From the NCBI RefSeq assembly GCF_014192335.1, contig NZ_JACHXU010000015.1, positions 167,156 through 231,155 on the forward strand: 64,000 bases of DNA. Reading direction: 5' to 3'. The stretch is from Aporhodopirellula rubra. GTDB lineage: Bacteria; Planctomycetota; Planctomycetia; Pirellulales; Pirellulaceae. Within the stretch, counting starts at the first letter, position 1. Each line of letters starts with the position of its first letter. The notes under the pieces are model-generated. The model had not been told where the DNA came from. It saw nothing but the letters and a program-made list of their open reading frames with translations, and made no database searches. Position numbers and translations under genes: made by a program. Positions 1-8,798 of this stretch are shown piece after piece.

Positions 1-76
1 GAACCAGCTAAATTGTACTCATCGGATCATCGCTGCTCCGATTGCCAACACCCCCAAATGTTCGACGAAGCCCAAC

Positions 77-1669
77 ATGAATTCTTACAAGACGAACGCG
101 ATGATTTACTCAACGATCGTCGCGATGGGAGGCTTTCTGTTCGGGCTCGATGCAGCTCTCATTTCAGGAACGATCGATTACATCACGGCCGAGTTCTCGT
201 TAACGCCCGAGCAACTCGGAACCGCCGTCAGCGCTCCCGCGTTGGGTGTTCTGGTCGCTCTGCCGTTTGCGGGCTACATCTGCAATCAGTTCGGGCGCAA
301 AAAAGCGATCCTCTTGATCGCAATCCTCTACCTGGTCTCCGCAATCTGTTCGTCACTGGCCCCGAGTTACTGGACTTTGGTTGCCGCTCGTTTCTTAGGT
401 GGTCTCGCATTCAGCTCCATCTCACTGGCGTCCATGTACATCGGCGAGATCGCACCACCCAAACTACGAGGAAAACTCGTTTCGATGACCCAAATCAATA
501 TCGTGATCGGGTTATCGGGCGCTTACTTCGTCAACTACCTGATCAATCACTGGGCGACGTCCGGTGCACCCTGGGTGGTCAACATGGGACTCGACACCAG
601 CACGTGGCGTTGGATGCTGGGGTCTGAAGTACCGTTCGCCGTACTCTGGTTCGGGCTCCTATTGTTCATCCCGGAAAGCCCATCGTGGTTTGTGTTTCAA
701 CATCGGGACGAAGACGCAAAGCAGACCTTGCGCAAACTGATGCCCGAGGATGAGATCGATGCCCACGTGGCCGAGGTTCGTGAAAGTATCCACAAAACCA
801 CCGATGACCATTCCATCCAAGCACAGTTACGGGGGATCTTTGGCAAACCGATGCGATTGACGTTTGTGATAGCATTGACGATTGCGATTGCACAACAATC
901 CACGGGCATCAACGCGGTCTTGTTCTACGCTCAAACAATTTTCAAACAACTCGGTATTGGCTCAGACGCCGCGTTCGTGCAAGCCATATGGGTTGGTCTG
1001 ACCAGCATCGTATTTACGGTCATGGGGCTACTACTCGTTGATCGACTCGGCCGTCGCCCGCTGATTATCTGGGGAATGGTTTGGATCATTGCGAGCCTGG
1101 GCATCTGTGCCTACGCGTTCCACAACGCTCGCTACGTCGTCAGCGAACAAACAATTGCTGCCATCGAAGCCGACGAACAAAACGCTCTCAGCGAAGTAAG
1201 CCGACTTCAATCCATCGCGGGAGTCCAACATACCAGCGACATCGAATTCAAACAGGCGATTCGCGACACATTGGGCCCCGACGATGCGAACAAACACATG
1301 GGAACGATCCTGGACGCCTCGATCCAAATCGACGCAAAACTGGTCCTATTCGGCATCCTCAGCTTCATCGCCGCGTTCCACTTTTCCGTCGGCCCGGTGA
1401 TGTGGGTTCTGTTCTCAGAGATCTTCCCCGTTTCGCTTCGTGGCATCGCGATTCCCTTCTTCACGATTGTGACCAGTCTGACGAGTTGGCTCGTTCAGTT
1501 TTTTTTCCCGCGACAACTTGAGAGCATGGGAATGACGTCCGTGTTCCTTTTTTACGCCGGAACCGTATTCGCCGGGTTGGTGATTTTGTTCTTCACACTA
1601 AAAGAAACCAAGAACATGAGCATCGAGGAAATCGAAACAACACTGCGAACGAACGGAGCAACCACGTAA
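77..1669 (+). CDS. MFS sugar porter (sugar:H+ symporter type)
   Basis: Inner-membrane transporter of the major facilitator superfamily, sugar porter family, probably importing a mono- or oligosaccharide released by the neighbouring hydrolases. The N-terminus runs straight into TM1 with the sugar-porter pattern GGFLFGLDAALISG. The family signatures PESPSWF (before the central loop) and DRLGRRPL (cytoplasmic loop after TM8) are present, as is the QQSTGINAVLFY motif of TM7 that lines the sugar site. At 530 residues it is longer than the usual 460-480. The extra length is a hydrophilic insertion of about 75 residues between the segments that should be TM9 and TM10 (roughly residues 345-425), predicted to face the periplasm. 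The first ATG is used; the preceding bases have only a weak purine stretch. GH127 follows 87 bp downstream on the same strand. Substrate not determinable. Confidence 0.93.
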   Translation: MNSYKTNAMIYSTIVAMGGFLFGLDAALISGTIDYITAEFSLTPEQLGTAVSAPALGVLVALPFAGYICNQFGRKKAILLIAILYLVSAICSSLAPSYWTLVAARFLGGLAFSSISLASMYIGEIAPPKLRGKLVSMTQINIVIGLSGAYFVNYLINHWATSGAPWVVNMGLDTSTWRWMLGSEVPFAVLWFGLLLFIPESPSWFVFQHRDEDAKQTLRKLMPEDEIDAHVAEVRESIHKTTDDHSIQAQLRGIFGKPMRLTFVIALTIAIAQQSTGINAVLFYAQTIFKQLGIGSDAAFVQAIWVGLTSIVFTVMGLLLVDRLGRRPLIIWGMVWIIASLGICAYAFHNARYVVSEQTIAAIEADEQNALSEVSRLQSIAGVQHTSDIEFKQAIRDTLGPDDANKHMGTILDASIQIDAKLVLFGILSFIAAFHFSVGPVMWVLFSEIFPVSLRGIAIPFFTIVTSLTSWLVQFFFPRQLESMGMTSVFLFYAGTVFAGLVILFFTLKETKNMSIEEIETTLRTNGATT

Positions 1670-1756
1670 ACTCATCCTGAACATCATTTCCTTGCTGTAA
1701 TTCAGAATTTCAGTGACGCCCGTCGCGTTCAATACTTCCACGATTCGTTAAGAGTT

Positions 1757-3709
1757 ATGATCGACACATCCAACAGTCCTCACGTCAAACTTAAGAACAT
1801 CGGCATCGGTGAATGCCAATGGACGGAGGGATTCTGGGCAGACAAATTCCGGCAATGTGAAGAGATCATGGTGCCCCACATGGGCACCCTACTCAAAGGC
1901 GATATTGGACACGGCTACAACAACTTCAAAATTGCGGCAGGTCTAAAAGAGGGCAAACATCAGGGTTTTGCTTGGCACGACGGAGACTTTTTCAAATGGA
2001 TGGAGGCGGCGGTCTACATCTACGCCGTCAACCAGGACTCTAAAATTGTCGACGAACTTGACGAAATTATCGAAGTCATCGGGAAGGCACAGGAGGGCGA
2101 TGGCTACCTGCACACCAACATCCAGATCGATGGTATCGCTCACTTTTCTAATCGCAAATATCACGAGATGTACAATTGCGGTCACCTCTACACCAGCGCC
2201 TGCGTCCATCATCGCGTGACAGGCAAGACCAACTTTCTCGATATTGCGATCAAGAACGCCGACCTGCTTTACAAACGATTCCACCCCCAACCCAAAGAGC
2301 TCTCTCGGTTCGGTTTCAATCAATCTCAGATCATGGGTTTGACCGAACTCTATCGCACGACCAAAGACAAACGCTATCTCGAACTTGCCGAGATTTTCAT
2401 TAACAACCGCGGCAAATCCGAAGTTGTCGAAGACTCCAGTACGGAAGGGTATCCGATCGGCGACATGGTCCAGGAACGCGTTCCGCTGCGAGAAGAAACC
2501 GAAGCAGTTGGACACGCCGTGTTGGCACTCTACTACTACGCGGGTGCCGCGGATGTGTATGCCGAAACCGGTGAACAGGCATTGATCGATGCCCTCGATC
2601 GACTGTGGGACAACGTCGCCAATCAAAAGATGTACGTCACCGGTGCAGTCGGCCAAGCACATTTCGGCGCGTCAACTCGCCGCGACAAAATCGAGGAAGG
2701 TTTCCTCGACGCGTATCTGATGCCCAACGCAACGGCATACAACGAGACCTGTGCCAACATCGCTAATGCCATGTTCAATTACCGGTTACTCGGCATCAAA
2801 GGCGATTCCAAATATGCCGACATCATGGAATTGGTGGCCTACAACAGCGCGTTGGTGGGTATCAGCGCCGACGGCAAACACTACTTCTACGCCAATCCAC
2901 TGCGGTACAACCACGGGCAACGCGAATACCAGGACAATCGAGACTGCACCGAATCGGCCAACCGAGAACCATACATCGAATGCTTCTGTTGCCCACCAAA
3001 CTTGGTTCGCACCATCGCTAAAATTTCGGGGTGGGCCTACAGCCTGACACCCAACGGTGTGACCGTAAATCTATTCGGCGGTAATCGTTTGACAACGAAA
3101 CTTCTTGACGGCACCGAGATCAAGCTACACCAAGACTCCTGTTTTCCATGGGACGGAGATATCAAAATTACGATCGATGCGTGCAAGCCCGATCCGTTTG
3201 AATTATTGGTACGAATCCCCGGATGGGCTGAACACTGCACATTGCTCGTCAACGGGAAAGAATCCCGTGTCGAGACCAAACCGGGAACTTTTGCGAAAAT
3301 CCTTCGTGCATGGCATGCCGGTGATACCATCGAACTCAAACTACCGATGGATGTCAAACTGATGAAAGGGCATCCCTTCATCGAAGAAACTCGCAACCAG
3401 ACGGCGATCAAAGTGGGGCCATTGGTTTACTGCCTCGAGTCGCCAGATTTACCCGAAGGTGTTCGCACGTTGGATGTCTATGTCCCCAGTGACATTCTAC
3501 TCAGGAAGCAAAACGATCCCGATGTTCTCGATGGAATCACGACTCTCGTCGGAAACGTGCGGGTCAAGACGGATGAGCGAACATCGATGTACGGACCGAT
3601 TGGCAACCCCGAATGGAAGAGTACGTCGGTTCGATTTGTTCCGTATTACGCATGGTCTAACCGCGGCAATGCAGAGATGACGGTCTGGCTTCCCGTCGTC
3701 TGGAAGTAG
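1757..3709 (+). CDS. Glycoside hydrolase family 127 (beta-L-arabinofuranosidase-like, DUF1680)
   Basis: 650-residue protein with the (alpha/alpha)6-barrel layout of GH127 followed by beta domains. The family cleaves terminal beta-L-arabinofuranosides using a zinc-coordinated Cys nucleophile. The expected Cys3-Glu site is visible: Glu330 and Cys332 in NETCAN, and Cys411-Cys412 in FCCPPN, matching the arrangement known from HypBA1. The conserved KWMEAAVY and GHLYTSACVHH stretches are also typical. I see no convincing signal peptide, so it may act in the cytoplasm on imported oligosaccharides, which fits the sugar porter just upstream. GH127 also includes relatives with other sugar specificities, so arabinose is a family-level guess. 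Start ATG is preceded by a weak TAAGAG purine stretch. Confidence 0.92.
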   Translation: MIDTSNSPHVKLKNIGIGECQWTEGFWADKFRQCEEIMVPHMGTLLKGDIGHGYNNFKIAAGLKEGKHQGFAWHDGDFFKWMEAAVYIYAVNQDSKIVDELDEIIEVIGKAQEGDGYLHTNIQIDGIAHFSNRKYHEMYNCGHLYTSACVHHRVTGKTNFLDIAIKNADLLYKRFHPQPKELSRFGFNQSQIMGLTELYRTTKDKRYLELAEIFINNRGKSEVVEDSSTEGYPIGDMVQERVPLREETEAVGHAVLALYYYAGAADVYAETGEQALIDALDRLWDNVANQKMYVTGAVGQAHFGASTRRDKIEEGFLDAYLMPNATAYNETCANIANAMFNYRLLGIKGDSKYADIMELVAYNSALVGISADGKHYFYANPLRYNHGQREYQDNRDCTESANREPYIECFCCPPNLVRTIAKISGWAYSLTPNGVTVNLFGGNRLTTKLLDGTEIKLHQDSCFPWDGDIKITIDACKPDPFELLVRIPGWAEHCTLLVNGKESRVETKPGTFAKILRAWHAGDTIELKLPMDVKLMKGHPFIEETRNQTAIKVGPLVYCLESPDLPEGVRTLDVYVPSDILLRKQNDPDVLDGITTLVGNVRVKTDERTSMYGPIGNPEWKSTSVRFVPYYAWSNRGNAEMTVWLPVVWK

Positions 3710-3823
3710 CCGTTCAGAATCCAACGATTGCAACTTACTCTTCGTAAACGCAGCGAATCTTCGAAATCAATGAATCCCTGGCATGATCTGCCGACACCGT
3801 CCTACGAAAGAATGTCACATCAA

Positions 3824-5539
3824 ATGAATACTGCGTGGCTACCGATTTGGATTCTGATTCCTTTCATTGCATCAAACGTCGTTGCAGAATCGTCTTCTCG
3901 CCCAAACATCGTGGTCATCATGTGCGATGACTTGGGATATTCGGACGTCGGCTTTAGCGGTGCCCCCGACATTCGCACTCCCAATTTGGATTCGCTCGCC
4001 AAGGCGGGCACGATTTGCACGTCAGGCTACGTTGCCCATCCGTTCTGTGGCCCCAGCCGCATGGGGATGATGTCGGGACGATACCCGCACGCATTCGGCG
4101 GCCAATACAATTTGCCACCAACGCATATCGGGATGGACGATTACAACAAACTCGGAATTCCCCGAGAAGAAACGATGATCAGCACCGTGCTTCAAAATGC
4201 GGGGTATACCACCGGTGCGATTGGAAAATGGCACCTAGGAGAAGAAGCTGATTACCACCCGAACAATCGTGGCTTCGACGACTTCTACGGATTCCTCGGC
4301 GGCGGTCACAACTATTTCCCTGAGCAATACTCCGCCGCCTACGACCGACAAAAACGAGCGGGCAAGGTACGCATCAATGACTATCTGTTGCCACTCCAAC
4401 ACAACGGCAAACGAACCGCGGAAGACGAATACCTGACTGACGCCCTTTCCAAACAAGCTGTCCGCTTTATCAACGAAGCATCCGCGAAAGACAAACCGTT
4501 TTTTATGTACCTCGCATACAACGCACCACACTCGCCGATGGAAGCGAAGGAGGAAGATCTCGCGGCAAACTCGCACATCAAGAATCAAAAACGACGGGTG
4601 GTTGCCGGCATGGTAACGGCGGTCGACCGTGGAGTCGGTCTCGTCACTCAAACGCTGAAACAGCAAGGCAAATTCGACAACACGCTGGTGATTTTCCTGA
4701 GCGACAATGGTGGCAAGTCGGTTTTCGGATCTTCCAACGCCCCCTTTCGTGGAGTGAAGGGTGATACATGGGAAGGCGGTTTTCGGGTTCCAATGTTCTT
4801 CCACTGGCCGGATAAAATCCCTGCCCAGAAATTCGACTATCCCGTTTCGGCACTGGACTTCTATCCCACCTTCGCCGCACTCGCAGACGCCGAAATACCG
4901 AACAGCAAAAAACTAGATGGAAAAAACATCCTCGCTGACATGAGCAATGGAACCAACCCACGGCCAAACGATGTAATTTTCGCGATGCGGCATCGCGCCG
5001 GTTATAGCGACGTCAGTGCACGGCGCGGCGATTGGAAAGCAGTCCGATACTCTAACCAACCTTGGCGGCTGTTCAACATTACGGAAGACCTTGGGGAACT
5101 CAATGACTTGGCTTCCAGTAATCCCGAACGACTCCAAGAGTTGGTCGCTGCCGCAGAAAAATGGAGCCAAACGCACGCGGAGCCTCTATTCTTCGATTCA
5201 CCGGTCGCTCGTGACAAATGGCATGAATCAGACATGCCTCACTTTGACAAAGCGTTTGAGATCGAAGTCGGTGCACCACCGCTTCGTCCGGTCACCCACG
5301 TGACGGATAGCGACGTCGCCGAACCAGTTGTCAATATTCCCCAGAAAACCGAAGCGGGCGTCAAACTGAAACGCGGTGACAGCACGCTAGAACACTTCAT
5401 CGCTTTGGAAAAAGCGAAGTGGAAAAAGAACGGGTGGAATTGGAACCAGGAAAAAGTGGAAGCAACCTTCCAACAAATCGACGCCGACCAAGACGGCATC
5501 GCATCGGGCAAAGAGAAGAAAGCTTATTGGGCCAAATAG
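3824..5539 (+). CDS. Secreted sulfatase (arylsulfatase family S1) with C-terminal EF-hand-like loop
   Basis: Hydrolyses sulfate esters, here probably on a polysaccharide. The family signature CGPSRMGMMSGRY gives the Cys that is converted to formylglycine (Cys75 from the chosen start). The N-terminal metal-site pattern PNIVVIMCDDLGYSD and the downstream GAIGKWHLG are present. The ATG at 3824 is chosen because it gives a clean signal peptide (MNTAWLPIWILIPFIASNVVA); the reading frame stays open upstream to 3728, and an ATG at 3812 is the alternative. The extreme C-terminus carries DADQDGIASGKE, which resembles an EF-hand calcium loop and is followed by an aromatic end. Probable location is periplasmic or surface. 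It sits in line with GH127 and a second sulfatase. A formylglycine-generating enzyme is not in the window. Confidence 0.93.
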   Translation: MNTAWLPIWILIPFIASNVVAESSSRPNIVVIMCDDLGYSDVGFSGAPDIRTPNLDSLAKAGTICTSGYVAHPFCGPSRMGMMSGRYPHAFGGQYNLPPTHIGMDDYNKLGIPREETMISTVLQNAGYTTGAIGKWHLGEEADYHPNNRGFDDFYGFLGGGHNYFPEQYSAAYDRQKRAGKVRINDYLLPLQHNGKRTAEDEYLTDALSKQAVRFINEASAKDKPFFMYLAYNAPHSPMEAKEEDLAANSHIKNQKRRVVAGMVTAVDRGVGLVTQTLKQQGKFDNTLVIFLSDNGGKSVFGSSNAPFRGVKGDTWEGGFRVPMFFHWPDKIPAQKFDYPVSALDFYPTFAALADAEIPNSKKLDGKNILADMSNGTNPRPNDVIFAMRHRAGYSDVSARRGDWKAVRYSNQPWRLFNITEDLGELNDLASSNPERLQELVAAAEKWSQTHAEPLFFDSPVARDKWHESDMPHFDKAFEIEVGAPPLRPVTHVTDSDVAEPVVNIPQKTEAGVKLKRGDSTLEHFIALEKAKWKKNGWNWNQEKVEATFQQIDADQDGIASGKEKKAYWAK

Positions 5540-5645
5540 CCTGACAGGCTGTTCCTTCCACCAGAACCACGCAGACATTCATGTAGGTCAGTCTCTGCAA
5601 GACTGCCACCATGACAATCGCATCCTTCTCCTCCGAATTTCGGAG
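5538..5645. repeat. Three small palindromes between the sulfatase genes
   Basis: Three perfect inverted repeats lie in the gap: AGCCTG-A-CAGGCT (5538-5550, overlapping the upstream stop codon), CAGTCT-CTGCA-AGACTG (5589-5605), and CTCCGAA-T-TTCGGAG (5631-5645). None is followed by a T tract, so they are not typical intrinsic terminators. They resemble short REP-like palindromes and could stabilise mRNA ends. Confidence 0.5.
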
Positions 5646-5722
5646 AGACGCGGCTACGTGGTTAGCACCTTTTCGACAGACTCCTTTTGAAATCCGCGAA
5701 GACGCTCTCAGGAATCATGCTG

Positions 5723-7354
5723 ATGAAGATCATCCCCAAACTGTGCCTGTTGCTGCTCTTTATCTCCGCAACCAGCCAAGCTGCTGATCGTCCAAATGTT
5801 CTGTTTCTGGCCATCGATGACTTACGACCAGAACTCGGTTGCTACGGTTCTGAGATCGCGATCACTCCCAACCTCGACAAGTTGGCATTGCAAGGTTTGT
5901 TATTCAACCGCGCCTATTGCCAGCAGGCGATCTGCAGCCCTTCCCGCGCGAGTCTGATGACCGGAGCACGGCCGGACACGATCGGCGTGGTCGAAAACTA
6001 CGCGTACTTCCGGGATCTCAATCCGGACATCGTAACCCTCCCGCAACACTTCATCGCAAACGGATACGAAGCCGTTTACGCCGGAAAAATCTTTCACAAC
6101 GATCCGACTGCCGATCGCGGAACGTCATGGAGTCGCCAACCGACGAGACCAAAGGTCAAACGAATCCAAACGGCAGGCGGTTACGCACTGCCTGAAAACC
6201 AAGCGATCTGGCGTAAGAACAAAGAAATCCTTGACGCGAAATACGGCAGAGCGATCGCCGGCAACGGGCTGATCCACGGCCCCGCCTACGAAGCGGCTGA
6301 TGTTCCTGACAACACCTATGAAGACGGTTACAACACCGACTCCGCGATCGCCACGCTGAAAGAGTTAGTCGCCGACAACGCCAAGCCATTTTTCCTCGGC
6401 CTTGGAATGAAGAAACCGCACCTCGAATTCATTGCACCCAAACGATACTGGGACCTCTACGACCCCAACGACATCCCACTTGCTGCACACACCGCGCCAC
6501 CGAAGAACGGAGCGGCCATGGGCCTGCATCCTTCGTTCGAACTACGCGTTCGCGACGGTATCCCCAAGAGCGGCCCGATTGACCCACAGATGTCTCGCAC
6601 ACTCAAGCACGCGTATCTGGCATGCGTCAGCTACGTCGACGCTCAGCTCGGCCGAATGATTGCCGCTCTGGAGGATGCGGGCGTCCGCGACAACACGATC
6701 ATCATCGTCTGGGGAGACCATGGCTGGCACCTCGGTGACATGGGAATCTGGGGCAAAGCGACCAATTACGAAATTGCAACACGCGTTCCATTGATGATCT
6801 GGACTCCCGATATGCCCGAGGCCGTTCGCGGATCCAAGACCGATGCGTTGGTAGAGCTGGTCGACATGTACCCTACCTTTTGCGAATTGGCTGGCATCGC
6901 TCAACCCGATCACTTGGAAGGACAAAGCTTCCTACCGCTCTTGCAAGCTCCTCATCGATCATGGAAGTCAGCCGTGTTTAGCCAATTCCCCAACCCCGCA
7001 CTCCGCGAATGGGCGGCAAATCCGTTGTCGGCCGGGATGCGTGAAACGTTCTTTGGCCCACTGATTCAAGAGGTCGAAGGCCGCATCATTCGTCAACAAG
7101 GCGACAAGTGGGATCGAGACTTATTCGAGAAGCATTTGATGGGTTATACGATGCGGACGGATCGCTATCGGCTCGTGGTGTGGCAAGACTACCGTGACGC
7201 GTCGGCAGATCCGGTCGACGTCGAATTGTACGATCACCAACTGGATCCGTCAGAAACGATCAACGTCGCAGACGCTCAGCCCGAACTCGTTGCCGAATTA
7301 TTGGCTCAGTTTAAGGCAGGATGGAAGGCACAATTGGCTACGACCAGTAACTAG
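5723..7354 (+). CDS. Secreted sulfatase (iduronate-2-sulfatase-like)
   Basis: Second formylglycine sulfatase. CSPSRASLMTG carries the modified Cys (Cys71 from the start used). The opening PNVLFLAIDDLRPELGCYGS is the iduronate-2-sulfatase-like variant of the metal site, and WGDHGWHLGDMGIWGK supplies the later metal and active-site residues. An AGGA at 5710-5713 is 9 bases from the ATG at 5723 and only 3 from the ATG at 5717, so 5723 is preferred; a signal peptide (MKIIPKLCLLLLFISATSQA) then starts at residue 1. The frame is open upstream from a TTG at 5687. Relatives include desulfation enzymes for uronate-rich polysaccharides, but the substrate cannot be read from sequence. It is last in the carbohydrate block and faces gatC tail to tail. 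Confidence 0.92.
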   Translation: MKIIPKLCLLLLFISATSQAADRPNVLFLAIDDLRPELGCYGSEIAITPNLDKLALQGLLFNRAYCQQAICSPSRASLMTGARPDTIGVVENYAYFRDLNPDIVTLPQHFIANGYEAVYAGKIFHNDPTADRGTSWSRQPTRPKVKRIQTAGGYALPENQAIWRKNKEILDAKYGRAIAGNGLIHGPAYEAADVPDNTYEDGYNTDSAIATLKELVADNAKPFFLGLGMKKPHLEFIAPKRYWDLYDPNDIPLAAHTAPPKNGAAMGLHPSFELRVRDGIPKSGPIDPQMSRTLKHAYLACVSYVDAQLGRMIAALEDAGVRDNTIIIVWGDHGWHLGDMGIWGKATNYEIATRVPLMIWTPDMPEAVRGSKTDALVELVDMYPTFCELAGIAQPDHLEGQSFLPLLQAPHRSWKSAVFSQFPNPALREWAANPLSAGMRETFFGPLIQEVEGRIIRQQGDKWDRDLFEKHLMGYTMRTDRYRLVVWQDYRDASADPVDVELYDHQLDPSETINVADAQPELVAELLAQFKAGWKAQLATTSN

Positions 7355-7529
7355 CAGCGAAATCCTCACACGCCGGCTCTCGAACCCAACCCAGACGTGT
7401 TCAACACGACAAGATGCAAAAGAAACGTCCGTCTCGAGAGCATTTCAAAGAAGGACTTGCCCGAACACAGAACCTGGATTCGTCAGAATTCAGTCGCCCG
7501 AAAGTAAGGCGACATCATTCCAGGAAATT

Positions 7530-7838
7530 CTAGCTGTCTTTGCCTGTTGCGGCGGCGCCGAGAACAGGTGGGACTAAAAAGAAGCCGTCCTGAGAAGCAG
7601 GAGCGGAAGCAGTCGCGACTTCGGGAGTAAAACTCTCACCGGGGACGTCATCGCGAAACCGGTTTTGGACATCCAGCGCACTGGTCATCGGCTCGACACC
7701 CTCGGTATCGAGCTGAGAGAGTTGTTCGACGAACGTCAAAATCTCGCCCACTTGGCGGCCGAAACTCTCTCTCTCCTGTTCGGTGAGATCGAGTTTGGCC
7801 AATCGAGCGAGTTTATCGATATCGACGTTGCCTGACAC
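7530..7838 (-). CDS. gatC: Asp-tRNA(Asn)/Glu-tRNA(Gln) amidotransferase subunit C
   Basis: 102-residue small subunit of the GatCAB complex that amidates mischarged Glu-tRNA(Gln) or Asp-tRNA(Asn); it stabilises GatA. The N-terminal helix IDKLARLAKLDLTEQE and the middle stretch TEGVEPMTSALD are typical of the family. The start is GTG, and its first G is the last base of the rpmB stop codon (TAGTG), so translation is probably coupled to rpmB. gatA and gatB are not in the window. Confidence 0.93.
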   Translation of the reverse strand: MSGNVDIDKLARLAKLDLTEQERESFGRQVGEILTFVEQLSQLDTEGVEPMTSALDVQNRFRDDVPGESFTPEVATASAPASQDGFFLVPPVLGAAATGKDS

Positions 7839-8107
7839 TATTTCTTCGCGCCGCTGACGTCAAAAGGCTTGGTCTTGACCGTTTTGCGAACGACACCGCT
7901 GCGGATGCACTGCACGCAAACTCGAACGGTCTTGTTTTCGCCACTGGGCAGGGTGACGTGAACACGTTGCAGGTTCGGGACAAATTTACGGCGAGTACAA
8001 CCGGTGATTTTGGTACCGACACCACCGAGATATTTCGCTTTCCCGCGTGTTTCGACCCGATTGCCCACCTGTACTTTTTTGCCGCACGCTTCGCATTGTC
8101 GTGCCAT
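7838..8107 (-). CDS. rpmB: 50S ribosomal protein L28
   Basis: 89-residue L28. MARQCEACGKKVQVGN is the conserved start, with a CxxC pair, and a second CVQC pair lies in the C-terminal part, so this looks like a zinc-binding form. The basic stretch TRRKFVPNLQRVHV is typical. The reading frame is open further upstream, but the ATG at 8107 follows a GGAG ribosome-binding site and matches the family start. It is first of a two-gene unit with gatC. Confidence 0.95.
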   Translation of the reverse strand: MARQCEACGKKVQVGNRVETRGKAKYLGGVGTKITGCTRRKFVPNLQRVHVTLPSGENKTVRVCVQCIRSGVVRKTVKTKPFDVSGAKK

Positions 8108-8798
8108 CGAATTCTCCGCCGCCGTAAATAAATGTGATGTGATCGTGAAAAGCACCGGGCGAACAGACGCACCGGGGCAAGTTTTTTTGTTTGGAAGCCC
8201 GGTAGAATAGCGACTTTCGGCTTTGAAGGAAAGCAGGATTCGCTTTCGGATGATATCCCCGGCTGGCGCGGCCTCATGGTCGGTGGGATCGACGGGAATA
8301 TTCCACCAAGGGGAGCTAAAACACCCCAGGTGTGGAGCGCCGCATGATAGGCGTTCCAATTACCTGCAAATGGCCTTTAGGTACACAGGACCGCCGCAAA
8401 TCCCGTTCTCTGTACGGCCTATCTGCCAAACCACCACTGACCGTCAAAGTCAACGCAGCTTTTGTGACCGTTGTCTTGTGGATGTTAGGAACACGATTTG
8501 GCCGATCGTTTCGTTTTACAGCAGCTAGACCGTGGGATTTCGCCTCAGGACACCGATGAAGTTTGCGACGACCCGGTGTGGAACCGGAAACAGCCTTTTA
8601 GTCTCAAACACGATCGCCAGTGGCGGCAGGCGCAGTGGGAGAGTCCGGCAGGTCCGAAAAAATGCTTTTTCGGCTGCGGAGGTTCGAAACGTAATGCACT
8701 CACGTGAGTGTGTCGCTTCGATCGTCTGGCCACACCGACATTTACCTTGGTGCCACAAAAATCGACCCAATTGGATTGGGACAAACACGGAGAAAGCA
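8108..8798. promoter_or_regulatory. 691-bp divergent intergenic region with three inverted repeats before the porin gene
   Basis: Separates rpmB (-) from the porin gene (+). No convincing gene is seen. The porin-proximal part holds three perfect inverted repeats: CCGAAAAA-ATGC-TTTTTCGG (8654-8673), the 14-bp palindrome CACTCACGTGAGTG (8697-8710), and CCCAAT-TGG-ATTGGG (8766-8780). The last ends 8 bases before the GGAGA ribosome-binding site at 8789-8793. This could be a regulated promoter or leader for the porin; no -35/-10 pair was clear enough to call. Confidence 0.45.

Noticed and set aside
1943-2662. 239-residue open frame on the - strand
   Set aside because: Antisense to the GH127 gene, which has intact catalytic motifs in this region.
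8169-8205. GC-rich inverted repeat with T run in the loop upstream of rpmB
   Set aside because: The T run is in the loop, not after the stem, and the arms need a bulge; no terminator layout.
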